From NCBI RefSeq assembly GCF_000203815.1, contig NW_004457737.1:1054001-1118000 (forward strand): 64,000 nt of DNA, read 5' to 3'. The notes beneath the pieces are model-generated. The model did no database searches, was not told where the DNA came from, and was given only the letters and a program-made list of their open reading frames with translations. This document shows, one piece after another, positions 25,068-35,454 of this stretch. The stretch is from Cavenderia fasciculata. Lineage: Eukaryota > Evosea > Eumycetozoa > Acytosteliales > Cavenderiaceae. Made by a program: the position numbers and the translations under genes. Position 1 is the stretch's first letter; every line of letters begins with the position of its first letter.

Positions 25068-26773
25068 TCAGCGAACAACAGTAACACGTCTTTGTCGAGT
25101 TGAGATTGAATCTTGCAACAAATGATGGTTTTCAAGACCATCTTTGTCCTCTTGATCTAATTCCTCCTCCTCCTCCTCATCCTGGCTATCTATGGGTACT
25201 TCTTCATCTAATATCTTTGAAGCTGGTGGAGGAGCAGTAGCTCCATTGCCATTCATCTTTACCAAATTTTGATTTTCCTTTGAAACTCCTGTTTCCTTTG
25301 TTGCTGTAGAGTTGTTGTTGTTGGGGACATTTGTTATTGTTGTTGTTTTTTCTTTTTCTGGTTCATCATCATTATAACTTGAAGTATTTTGTTCTTTGGA
25401 GCATTGGGAAAGGAACTCGTCGATGTTTTTAAGGATTAATTCGGGATCGTCACGATTGATGATGAACCATCCTTGGAGCTGAGCAGTGCTCACCTTTTGC
25501 GAGCCGATTGCCTTGATGATGGGTGCAACCATCCATGTGAGGTCGGCACCAAAGAAACGATTAAACATTTGCGTGACTTGGTAGGTGGTGGCGTAATCAA
25601 ACTTGACCTTGACGTCGATACGGCCTGGTCGGATCAAAGCGGGTGACAGACGTTCAATGTGGTTGGTGGTCATGATCAATATGCGACCGTCGGATGACGC
25701 CAAGCCGTCCAATGCATTGAGCAGGCCTGAAAAGGTCAGCACGTCATTCTTCATACCCTGACGCTTGACAAACGCCGCGTCAATGTCTTCGAGCACCAGT
25801 ACCGTGTCGGCTGGCGTCTTTTGCACGATCGAGTGGATGTTGCCGTCGTGGATACCCTTGCTCATGTTCATAATCGAGATGGAGTACCCAAATTTACCGG
25901 CGATCGATAGAATAAACGACGTCTTGCCCGTACCAGGTGGGCCGTAGAACAAGTAGCCGCGGCGGTATGGTACACCAGTATTGACATACCAATCCTTTCC
26001 GCTGACGAAATTACCCACATCACCCATAATATGATTTCTAACACTTGGGTCCAATATAACTGAATCTAACACTCTCTTTGGTTGAACCGTAATACATTCC
26101 CAATATAATCCATGTGGTTCTAATGTAAATATTTTTGTCTAATAACAATCAAATCAAATTAAATTAAATGTTAGTATTATTTATATTATTATTTGTTATT
26201 ATTTTTTTTTTTAATTATTTTACATACTTTATCTTTATTTAAAGTAACAGAATAATTCATTGCATCTTGAATTAAACTATGTAGAGTATTTTTGTTACCA
26301 AATACAATGGTGATATCGATGCAATCACGAGCGACACCTTCACGAGATGTTTTGGCCGATGCTTGACGAATGATGTGAACAATGTGTCCTTGGTAGAGAA
26401 TCCATTGGGTGCCAGTTGGCAAGAGGGTGAATGATGGACGTGACTTTTCGGCGGTTGATCTAGTCATGACAGACACGCTTCTTGTGCCAAAACCCGATTG
26501 GATGGACAACCATTCCAACAACCAAACAAACGATGGGTCGGGATTCGATATTTTAGCGGTATAATAGAATCTACTACCTAACCATACCAACAATGCAGAT
26601 ACACATTCTCTAACTAGATTCATTCCCCAAGACATCATTACTAATCCTATTCCCATATAAAGGATTGGTAGGAATCCTCCTCCTCCTCCTCCTTCTGATG
26701 CACCTGCTCCACCATTAAACGATGCCATCCCTATCAATCCCAAGGGTGATGTTATAAGCTTTTCAATATCCAT
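25068..26773 (-). CDS. bcs1l: BCS1-like mitochondrial AAA ATPase
   Basis: Two exons (26773-26228, 26138-25068) encode 538 residues. The N-terminus is Gly-rich, with a membrane-spanning segment near residues 33-55 (FLPILYMGIGLVMMSWGM), then a BCS1-specific domain and an AAA module. Walker A is GPPGTGKTS, Walker B is VLVLEDIDAAF, and the second region of homology has NHIERLSPALIRPGR. BCS1 is an inner-membrane AAA chaperone that translocates the folded Rieske iron-sulphur protein during complex III assembly. About 110 residues follow the AAA core, Asn/Thr-rich then strongly acidic (DEEEEEELDQEDKDG); BCS1 proteins usually end shortly after the AAA domain, so this tail is an extension. A matching cleavable presequence is not obvious, in keeping with the internal targeting known for BCS1. 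Confidence 0.88.
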
Positions 26774-27584
26774 TTCTCTCTCTTTCTAACAGAATTGATT
26801 TGATATATGAATGTATATATGTATATAAGTGTTTATAAATAAATAAATTTAGATAATTTGTACAACAAACAAAGTGATAAAGTAAATAGATAGATAATGA
26901 TAATGATAATGATAATAATAGATAGAACTAAATATACAAATGAAGTGTTGTTGTTGATGATGACTATGTACACATAAGTTATTATAGTTGATTAATACTA
27001 TGCAAACTTAAATTAATTTAATTAAAAATAGAAACTGATTGATGTTGTTCTGTCTTTGATCATCATCTGTCAATTCATTAATCTTGGTGACGGTGGTGAT
27101 GATGATGCTAATGTTGTTTTTTTAAACTCTTCTCAAAACAAACAGATACTTTAGTTTACTAGAAGAATGATGAGTATTGAATGAAACAGTCCTTTCCTTT
27201 CTTATCGTATCAACCACCCTCTTTCTCTTGAGGGGTTTGAAAATGATTGGGGGGTTCGAATTTGGAGAATCAATCAGCCGGCGATCATTATAATCGTTAT
27301 CGTTGTACAACATCGCAAGTATCAACCAAAAAAGGATAAAAGAGAATGATGTTAAATAAATAAGGAATAAAGAGTATAAAGAAATAATAATGAGTGTTAT
27401 AAAGTATGTCTTTCGATAATAATAATATTTATTATTTTTTAATCGGCGATTTTATAAAGTACACTTTAATGACAAACACGAACTGAGAACAATATTTGTT
27501 ATATGTTGTTGAATTAATAATAATATAAAAGAATAATAATAATCATATGTATCATTTGAATAATAGCAATCAATATTCGCAGTC
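26774..27584. other. Divergent intergenic region
   Basis: Shared upstream DNA of the BCS1-like and OXLD1-FNR genes. It contains GATAATGATAATGATAATG near 26894 and GATGATGATG tracts. A 67-codon minus-strand open frame at 27122-27325 has no recognisable motif and is not called. Confidence 0.45.
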
Positions 27585-29474
27585 ATGAGCCAACAAGAAC
27601 AACAACAACAAGGAATACAACAACAACCGATGTTGATACCAGAGGAATTAGAGTTTGAAGAAATACCTCCACCTCCCGAAGCTCCATTACCAGACGAGTG
27701 TTGTGGTACTGGTTGCGTTAGATGTGTCAACGATATCTATGAAGAACAGATGGAGGACTATGAAGATATAGTTAGAATCATCAAACATAGGAACAAGGTG
27801 AAACAACAAAAGAGAGATGCCTTGGGACTACTTCCTCAACAACAAGAGACAACTGCTGTAACCGCTGCTTCATCGTCATCATCAACTACTACAAACGACA
27901 GTACATCATTATCTTTACTTTCTCTTCAAGATGGTGGTAATGAACAAGATGACGAGGATGACGATGAGGATGACCATGAAGAGGATGACGAGGATGATGA
28001 AGAGTTTAAAATAATTATAAAGTATCATCAAAAACAACAAGAACAAGAACAAGAACAACAAGTTACAACACCAGCACCGTCATTGAATATGGGGATATTG
28101 AATGGATACAAACAATTAACATCGGATGACTCACCATACACAACCTATCATATGGAGATTGAAATGAATGATAGAACTACCTCATCATCATCATCATACC
28201 AACCAGGAGACTATGTTGCATTACTGTGTCCAATGGATGGGGAAGAGGTAGAAAAGATTATAAAACGTATTCAAGTTGATGGCGATCAACTCATTTCAAT
28301 TGAACCAAGAAAGAAAATGAATAAGAATGGAAAGGAAAAGTCGACCTTTGTCATACCAGACCATTTACCTAGTACATGTCAAGTTTCAACCATCAAGGAT
28401 ATATTTACTTGGAGATTGGATATTACATTTGTACCACCACAATTCTTTCTCAAACAAATGGCGGAATACTGTAATGTGAAAAGCGACAGAGACAAACTCA
28501 CCTACCTATCAACAAGCTCCGGTACATCAATATACAATGAAACCATTGTACAACACCGATTAACATTCACAACACTACTTGGTAAATTTAAGTCATTCAC
28601 TCCACCACTGGAATTCCTTTTACTTCATATTCCAGCTCACCAACTACGACAATATTCAATCTCTAGTTCACCACTTTCATCAAATAATCATATTCACATT
28701 ACTTTTACACTTGTAAAATTTAATAATAATCAAAATAATAATACTAATAATAATAATCAACCGACACCAACATCGACGACGACGACAAACAAAGATTATG
28801 GTAAATGTACATTTTGGATGCAAAAACAAATTAAACAATTTGAAAATATTAATAATAATAATAATGATGATAATGATGGAAAGATAATAATACCATATAG
28901 AATAGAACCAACAAAGCATTTTAGATTACCAAATGATCCATTAAAGACACCTTTAATATTGGTATCTACTGGAACTGGGTTAGCACCGTTTCGATCATTC
29001 CTTCATCACCGAAAATACCTCTACGATATCGAATTGGCAAAGAATCCAACCTTTGAAATTGGTAAATGTTACCTATTCTTTGGTTGTAGAAGAGAGGATT
29101 GGGATCTTCTCTATCACGAGGAATTATTACAATTTGAAAAGGAAAATATTATAAGTAATTTATTTATTCAATTTTCAAGAGATCAACAAGATACAACATC
29201 AACAACAACAGGCAACGACAACAAAAAATATATAACATCAACAGTTGAAAAACATGGAGATTCATTATACAATCTAGTAGATAAACATCAAGGTGTAATT
29301 TATGTTTGTGGTAATTCCAACAAGATTGGTAAATGTGCAACACAATCATTTTTAAATATTATCAAGAAATACAATAACACAACAACAACAACACTGATGA
29401 GTGACAAGAATGCAGAAGATATATTAAATAAATGGAAATCAAAAGGTCAATACTTGATGGATGTATGGGTATAA
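27585..29474 (+). CDS. OXLD1-type domain fused to an FNR flavoprotein module
   Basis: A single exon encodes 629 residues. After a Gln-rich start, residues about 25-65 match the oxidoreductase-like N-terminal (OXLD1) family: Pro-rich PPPPEAPLPDECCGTGC, then VRCVNDIYEE with its characteristic spaced cysteines. A long acidic linker follows. The C-terminal two thirds is a ferredoxin-NADP reductase module of the P450-reductase type: FAD motif RQYSISSSPL, NADPH-binding STGTGLAPFRSFLHHR, CYLFFGCRREDWDLLY, and IYVCGNSNKIG. No flavodoxin (FMN) domain is present, so this is not a diflavin reductase; electrons would have to pass to a separate partner. A poly-Asn insertion lies in the FAD domain near 28722-28760. 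NADPH-dependent oxidoreductase activity is inferred from the motifs; the partner is unknown. Confidence 0.8.
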   Translation: MSQQEQQQQGIQQQPMLIPEELEFEEIPPPPEAPLPDECCGTGCVRCVNDIYEEQMEDYEDIVRIIKHRNKVKQQKRDALGLLPQQQETTAVTAASSSSSTTTNDSTSLSLLSLQDGGNEQDDEDDDEDDHEEDDEDDEEFKIIIKYHQKQQEQEQEQQVTTPAPSLNMGILNGYKQLTSDDSPYTTYHMEIEMNDRTTSSSSSYQPGDYVALLCPMDGEEVEKIIKRIQVDGDQLISIEPRKKMNKNGKEKSTFVIPDHLPSTCQVSTIKDIFTWRLDITFVPPQFFLKQMAEYCNVKSDRDKLTYLSTSSGTSIYNETIVQHRLTFTTLLGKFKSFTPPLEFLLLHIPAHQLRQYSISSSPLSSNNHIHITFTLVKFNNNQNNNTNNNNQPTPTSTTTTNKDYGKCTFWMQKQIKQFENINNNNNDDNDGKIIIPYRIEPTKHFRLPNDPLKTPLILVSTGTGLAPFRSFLHHRKYLYDIELAKNPTFEIGKCYLFFGCRREDWDLLYHEELLQFEKENIISNLFIQFSRDQQDTTSTTTGNDNKKYITSTVEKHGDSLYNLVDKHQGVIYVCGNSNKIGKCATQSFLNIIKKYNNTTTTTLMSDKNAEDILNKWKSKGQYLMDVWV

Positions 29475-30122
29475 ATAATAATAATAACACATTCAATGAC
29501 ATCATTAGAAACAAATCTAAAATCAACATCACTTTTTGACCAAAGTGATCTGTTTTGTGTCCCCTCTGCGTGCCTTCTTCTTTGAATTGATCAAATATCT
29601 CATACCCTCGATATAAATTAATTGGTTGCTCGTGCGATTTTTTTGTCACCTGACAATTTATTTGAAAACGTGACTTTTCATCTGCAAGGGCTCTGTTGCC
29701 AAACCCAAACGATGTTGTTGCATGGTGGGTGGGGGCGTTCATAGAAGCATCATCATCAATCATCAATCATACCTACAGATATATATATACACATACACAC
29801 ATTGACTTTATTTATACCACCACCTTCTCTTTGATCAAAAACAGAAACACTCACACCATTTTTATACATACACACACTGTTTAATTGGTTATAGTAGTAG
29901 GCAGACATACATTCACGTGTGATATGTGTGAATAAGGAAGGGTAAGGTTTGTTCACTATTTTATTTATTATAAATAAATCATCAATCAATCAATTCAACA
30001 TACTACATACAATCAATCAATCAAGTTCAAACAGACTCTTTCTTGTATTTGTTTTAATTAATTAGTAAATAGATAGAGATATAGATATAGATATAGATAG
30101 AGATATATATATATATTAAACA
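29475..30122. other. Intergenic region
   Basis: Upstream of the interaptin-like gene. The stretch 29520-29740 is richer in G+C than the flanks and includes GCGATTTTTTTGTCACCTGA. The part at 29960-30030 carries TCAA repeats (ATCAATCAATCAATTCAA and again near 30010), that is, TTGA on the minus strand. A minus-strand open frame through 29362-29766 overlaps the preceding gene and degenerates into low complexity. Confidence 0.45.
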
Positions 30123-33100
30123 ATGATGAAAACAGAAGTAGAACAACAACACCAACAACAAATCAATGATATAAATAAAAGTAGTAAAGAAACTAAAGGA
30201 ACGGATGGATGGGTTTTGGCTCAGAAAAAGGTATAAAGAATTGTTGGAAATCAATCATACAATTATATAGTTAACAAAAAAGTTAATAACAAATCATATG
30301 ATATATTTATATATTTATAGGTATTCACGAATTGGTGCAATATTTATTTAGGACTTCGAGAGTTGAGTATTAAAGATGTACAGTTGGATTTAGAGGATGG
30401 TATATTACTTGCCAATCTGTTAGAGGTATTGTCTGGCAGTAATAGTATTCTAAGTAAATGTACCAAACTCAAAAACAGGTTACATAAAGTAAACAATATA
30501 AATTTTAGTCTAAAGTTTATTGCAGAGGAGGGTATTAAAATGGTTGGATGTGGTGCAGAGGACATAGCAGACGGAAACCTTAAATTAATTATGGGCTTGA
30601 TTTGGACACTCATTAAAAGTTACCAAATACAATCTCTATCTTTAAGTCTACCACAACAACAACAAAGTCCACAAAAAATAAATAGTTTAAATGGTTGTAT
30701 GTATCATTATAAATAATAAATAATAATAATAATAATAATAATAATTCAAATTATAATAATAATTCTTTTTTTTCATTTACAATATTAGCCAGTCAGAATT
30801 TAAAACAATTTGTATCAGCAAATGAAGTATTACTTCAATGGACAAGAACTCAATTACAAGATTATAATAATATAGTAGTTAATGATTTTACAAAAAGGTA
30901 TATACATACATACATATACATATATAGATATATATATATATAATATTATTTATCTATTCTATTTTTAACTATGCACCAAGGAGTCAACCCAAAACCGTCC
31001 GTTTGACTTTTTGGCGCCTTGTTTTAAAATTGCGATTTTAATCTGCAGCAGGAAGAGAGGGTTTGACTTTGTTCGTTTTTTCATTCTTTATTACTAACAT
31101 TCATATATATTCTATTCATATTCTATACATATACTTACTTTACATTTATATATATATAGTTTTCAGAATGGTATTGTGTTTTGTAGTTTGATACATAAAT
31201 TAATACCAGAGGCAATCGATATCAATAGTTTAAATCCAGATCAGGCATTAGAGAATCTACAGTTGGCATTTGACACGGCAAAGCAGGCATTGGGTATTCC
31301 ATCTATTCTTGAAGCAAAGGATATCATCGAAGAACCAGACGAGCTCTGTATCATCACCTATCTGTCTCTCTTTCCAAAGGTATACCAAAAGTTTTTGGAC
31401 CCTACCGTCGAGAACAAGCGTTTCTCTGTCTCTCTCACTCCCACCAAGAGATTTAACAATAGATCTTCTCAAACATTAAATACAACTGATATTAATAATT
31501 CATTTAGAGAACAACAACAACAAGATAATCAACAAAAACAACAACAACCATTGGCATTGATTGTAGAAGAAAAACAACAACAAGAGGAACAAGAGAAGAA
31601 AAAGAAACAACAACAAGAAGAAGAAGAAGAGAAAAAGAAACAACAAGAAGAAGAGGAAAGAAAGAAAAAGGAACAACTTGAAAAACTTAAACAACAACAA
31701 GAAGAGGAAGAAGAGGAAAGAAAGAAACAACTTGAAAAACTTGAACAAGAACACTCTGACCAATTAAATACATTGAATCAAAGAATAGAGAGCTTGGAGA
31801 AATCATTGGACCAAAAGGAAAAAGAAAAAGAGGCAAAGATGACTGAACTGCAAGATCAAAGAGAGTTTACGGCCGAGTTTTTAAAAGAGATATTGGATCT
31901 CAAGAATACACTTTCCAACGGTGTCAATCTAGACTCTGAACAACTATCGCAGTTTGAAGCATCTCTCAAGGAGAATGACAAGTTGTTGAGTGATTTGGCG
32001 TCTGCTCAAGACAGACAACTCGTTAAGGATGGCACTATCAACTCGTTAAAATCAATCATCGAGGAAAAGGATAGACGTCTTCAAGAGCTTCAGACAAAGG
32101 CCGCATCGCTTGCTAGTGCCGACGAACAAGCCCAAATACTCCGACTGGAATTTGAAGAGCTCAAGAGCAAGTGTCAGTGTCAGACACTCGTCATTGTCTT
32201 GAGAGAACGTGTCCAGGAGCTAGAGAGACTGGAAAAAGAATCAGCTGACGCCAAACAAGAGCAGGATCAGGTGGTCGCCACTTTACGTCTGGAAAAGGAG
32301 AATATGATCAACGAGCATTCCGAGCAAGTCAACCAACTCAAACAACGACTGCAAGAAAGAAATTCAGAGCGTGAAGAAAGCAAACAAAAAGAATTGGAGG
32401 AATTACATGGCACTATCGATCAACTCAAGGGTACAATTTCGGATCTGCAACGAGAAGTGTCATCTGAAAAGGGGAAATGGGACACTCTCAACCAGAGTGG
32501 TAGGGAACAGAGGGAAGAGCTCGAGAAGGAAATCGAGCAATTAAAACAACAAACCAACAACATGTTGGCAGACAAACAAGAGGCATTAAAGGAAAAGGAA
32601 GGGTTAGAGACGAGACTGGCAGAAGCATTGGCTGCACAACAAGGCAATTGGAAAGAGATTATCCAGGAAAAGGAAAAGGCAAACGAGGCACTACAAGCCA
32701 AGATAGAGTCGATTCACCAACTAAAGACAACTGCCATCGACCAATTGCAAGAGGAGAGATTAAAATTATTGGCAGAGGTTGAACAAGTCAAACAATCAAC
32801 CACCCAACAATTGAATGATAAATTGGGTTCGATCGAGCAACTTTCACAAGAAAAGGGGTTGCTCTTGACCGAGCTTGAAGAGACCAAGAAATCATCCAAT
32901 CAACAGCTCCAAGAAAAGATCACCTCTTTTGAACAACTTCAACAAAAGACTGATCAATTGGTAGAGGAAAAGAGTAAACTAATCGTTGAAATGGATCAAG
33001 TTAGACAGACCTCTAGTCAAGAGTTGGTAGGCGTACAGAATCAATTGGATAGTCTGAGTAAAAAATACGACACACTCAACCAACAACATACATCGCTTCT

Positions 33101-34308
33101 CCAACAACAATCATCCAACACCAACGACACTATCAGTCTCATGTCACAACAACTCTCACAACTCACAACCCGCTACGACCAACTTGAATCGGAAAATGTC
33201 AATCTTGCACAAACCAACAAAGACTTGGAAAACAAAATAGAGCAATCGGCACTTGGTACAGGCAGTTTACAAAAAAAATTGGAGCACATATCCAAGCAAT
33301 TTGCAGGTTTGGATGATAGAAACCAACATCTTGCTCGAGAATCAGAGGACAAGACTGCACAAATTAGAGACATCTCGATTGAATTGCACAATATTACCAT
33401 CAAATATGATACTCTTCAAAGTAATTATCAACGTATGGTACAAGATCATTCAATGGAAAGAGAACAATTGAATCTCTCTACATCGGATCTTGAAAACAAG
33501 TATGGTGCATCACTTAAAGAGATTAATCTTGGCAAGTCATTGATTGGACAAGCCGATGAAAAGAATGAATCACTCTCCAACAACCTGAAACAATTGGAGG
33601 AAAAATACAACAATCTCACAACTCAATTTAATAATCTTCAACAAAAATTAAAAGATCAACAAGATAAACATATTTTGGAATTACAACAAGCTTCTAGAAA
33701 ATCAAAAGATGACAATTCAAATATATCAACAAAAGAACAACAAGAATTTGAGTCTCGTATTGATAATTTAAACAAACAATTAAAAGATAGAGAAGAAACT
33801 ATAGATAAACAACAGAAACTTTTACATAAACAACAACAAAATCAACAACAAAATCAACCACCTCTTTCAACAACAAAAGAATACGATATTTTAGAAAAAC
33901 GTATCATGGAAGAGGTAGCAAAGAATCCTCAAAGTTCACTTCAAAGAGTATATAGACTCGCAAATGAAAAATACTTTGTAAATTCTAAAATTGTAAATAT
34001 TACAGTTGATAAATCGAATCAATCTTTATTAGGTAAATATCAATCAAAATATATAACTACTGTTATTAAAATTATTAATATTTTATTTTATTACTGTTAT
34101 TTAATGTTTAGCAAATTCTGATGATATGGCAGTTCCAGTACCACTAAGTAAACTATTTTTAAAGGAACCAATGATAATGGTCAATCCAAATCAAATAGGA
34201 ACAACACCTTCATCATCATTCTCTTGGAAAATGTTATTGTTTGGTGGAATATTTTTAGCATTGTTTTATGGATATGCAAGACCTAATGCTTTGACTCGTC
34301 CAAATTAA
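30123..34308 (+). CDS. abpD: Interaptin-like tail-anchored actin-binding protein
   Basis: Five exons (30123-30230, 30321-30696, 30789-30897, 31160-34032, 34112-34308) encode 1220 residues. Residues about 30-145 (FTNWCNIYL, LEDGILLANLLEVLSG) and about 165-290 (FQNGIVFCSLIHKLIPEAID) are two calponin-homology domains, the alpha-actinin-type actin-binding unit. A Gln/Glu/Lys-rich stretch and a coiled coil of about 800 residues follow. The last exon supplies a single hydrophobic segment (WKMLLFGGIFLALFYGYA) nine residues from the C-terminus, so the protein should be tail-anchored with its actin-binding domain in the cytosol. This matches interaptin, the D. discoideum abpD product of ER and nuclear membranes, but the protein is several hundred residues shorter than the about 1700 I recall for that protein. 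Orthology is probable, not proven. Confidence 0.8.
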
Positions 34309-34438
34309 ATTAATAATAATAAAACAAAAAGACATAAATATATAATTTATTTTTTAGATAATAAATAATAATCCCAACAAAAAAGATTAATATATTGTTT
34401 ATTATATTATAATTTTTGTGACCAATTTGTTTGTATTA

Positions 34439-34618
34439 TTAGAGTTGTTGAATATTAGATTTTGATTTAAATGGCCACATATTTCCAATTATATTGCCAA
34501 TATCCTTTGAAACTGGAGACGATGGTTTCTTTTGTGGTTGTGATGGGAATATATCCAAAGACATTGGAATGGTTTGGATAAATGGTTCCATTCTAATACT
34601 TTCTTGTTCTGGTCTCAT
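34439..34618 (-). CDS. Small conserved-looking protein, 59 residues
   Basis: An intact frame from ATG at 34618 to TAA at 34439, starting MRPEQESIRMEPFIQTIPMS and ending WPFKSKSNIQQL. Composition is protein-like rather than poly-Asn or poly-Lys: Pro-, Ser- and Gln-rich, with mixed codons. It stands out from the surrounding AT-rich noncoding DNA. It lies tail to tail with the interaptin-like gene, and a cluster of palindromes sits about 90-140 bp upstream of its ATG. No domain, signal peptide or membrane span was recognised, so function is unknown. Confidence 0.5.
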   Translation of the reverse strand: MRPEQESIRMEPFIQTIPMSLDIFPSQPQKKPSSPVSKDIGNIIGNMWPFKSKSNIQQL

Positions 34619-34706
34619 TTTTTTTATTATTCTATTCTATTCTTTCTAATATTCATTGAAATTAAAATAAAAATATTTTTTCAATCCTTTGTAAGCAAAA
34701 TTGTAA

Positions 34707-34760
34707 AGTATACTTTCTCGAGAGTATACTCGAAAACTATAATTTCTAAAAATAGAAATT
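34707..34760. promoter_or_regulatory. Cluster of palindromes upstream of the small ORF
   Basis: AGTATACT occurs at 34707 and 34723, flanking a CTCGAG, so the whole 24-bp block is close to dyad symmetric. Ten bases further on, AATTTCT(N6)AGAAATT forms a 7-bp stem (34741-34760). The position suits an operator or promoter of the minus-strand gene ending at 34618. Confidence 0.35.
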
Positions 34761-34950
34761 ACTCTTAATAGTTTTTTTTTTTTTACTCTTTTTATAAATT
34801 TTGGTATCATGAAAGTTTATCCATCTTTTTATCTAGATAAAAAAAAAATTGTTGGATCTATTGATTTTAATAGGTGTTTAAAGCTTTGTTGTGATAATAT
34901 TATATTATACGAACGAAATTGTTTGTTTACTTACTTGAACCATATTAAAG

Positions 34951-35022
34951 TTGTACTGAATATCATCATCGACGACCTTATTCACTGTGTAGTTGTGGTA
35001 GTGAGGTTAATATTCAGTACAA
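34951..35022. repeat. Perfect 13-bp inverted repeat with 46-nt loop
   Basis: TTGTACTGAATAT at 34951-34963 is matched exactly by ATATTCAGTACAA at 35010-35022. The RNA could fold into a 72-nt hairpin with either strand transcribed. Candidate structured RNA or decayed mobile-element end; no protein gene overlaps it convincingly. Confidence 0.6.
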
Positions 35023-35454
35023 TTCATATGAGCAGTACCTCCGAATTTGTTGAATGCGGTGAGAAGATGTTGGTTTTCGGAGCACGCCGCTCACGTGTGA
35101 TCATCGCATATATTCCATAGAGAGATTTGGAATTTGATTTATTTGTAAACCCATCTATAAACAATTGTAAGAAAATATATTAGAAGAGAAGAAGTCCAGG
35201 TACAACTAGTTGATTGGCGCTGCGATTGGGTGTCTTTAGATTTTACAGATTTTGATCATTCGATTAGTTTACTTATCAACAATAGATTTGTTCTTACTTC
35301 TGAAATGTTATGTATTATTCAATTAAATTCGAAGTCTCGCTCTTTGAACTGATCATAAGATAACAAAATTAAAAACAAAATTAAAAAATAATATTATTTT
35401 TTTAATATGAACTAGTTGGACTGTTGGGTATCATTAATCGTATGCATATCGAAC

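Larger units (their letters stand above)
34619..35454. other. Intergenic region containing an inverted repeat
   Basis: Contains the palindrome cluster, a 103-codon open frame at 34809-35120 without motifs, and the inverted repeat listed separately. The frame's middle runs directly through the inverted repeat, which argues against it being a protein gene. Confidence 0.4.

Noticed and set aside
29362-29766. 134-codon minus-strand gene overlapping the OXLD1-FNR 3' end
   Set aside because: Second half is a low-complexity Leu/Ile run antisense to the FNR gene; first half has no match and no splice signals.
34809-35120. 103-codon plus-strand gene
   Set aside because: Frame crosses a perfect inverted repeat, has biased Val/Ile/Cys runs, and shows no domain or splice context.
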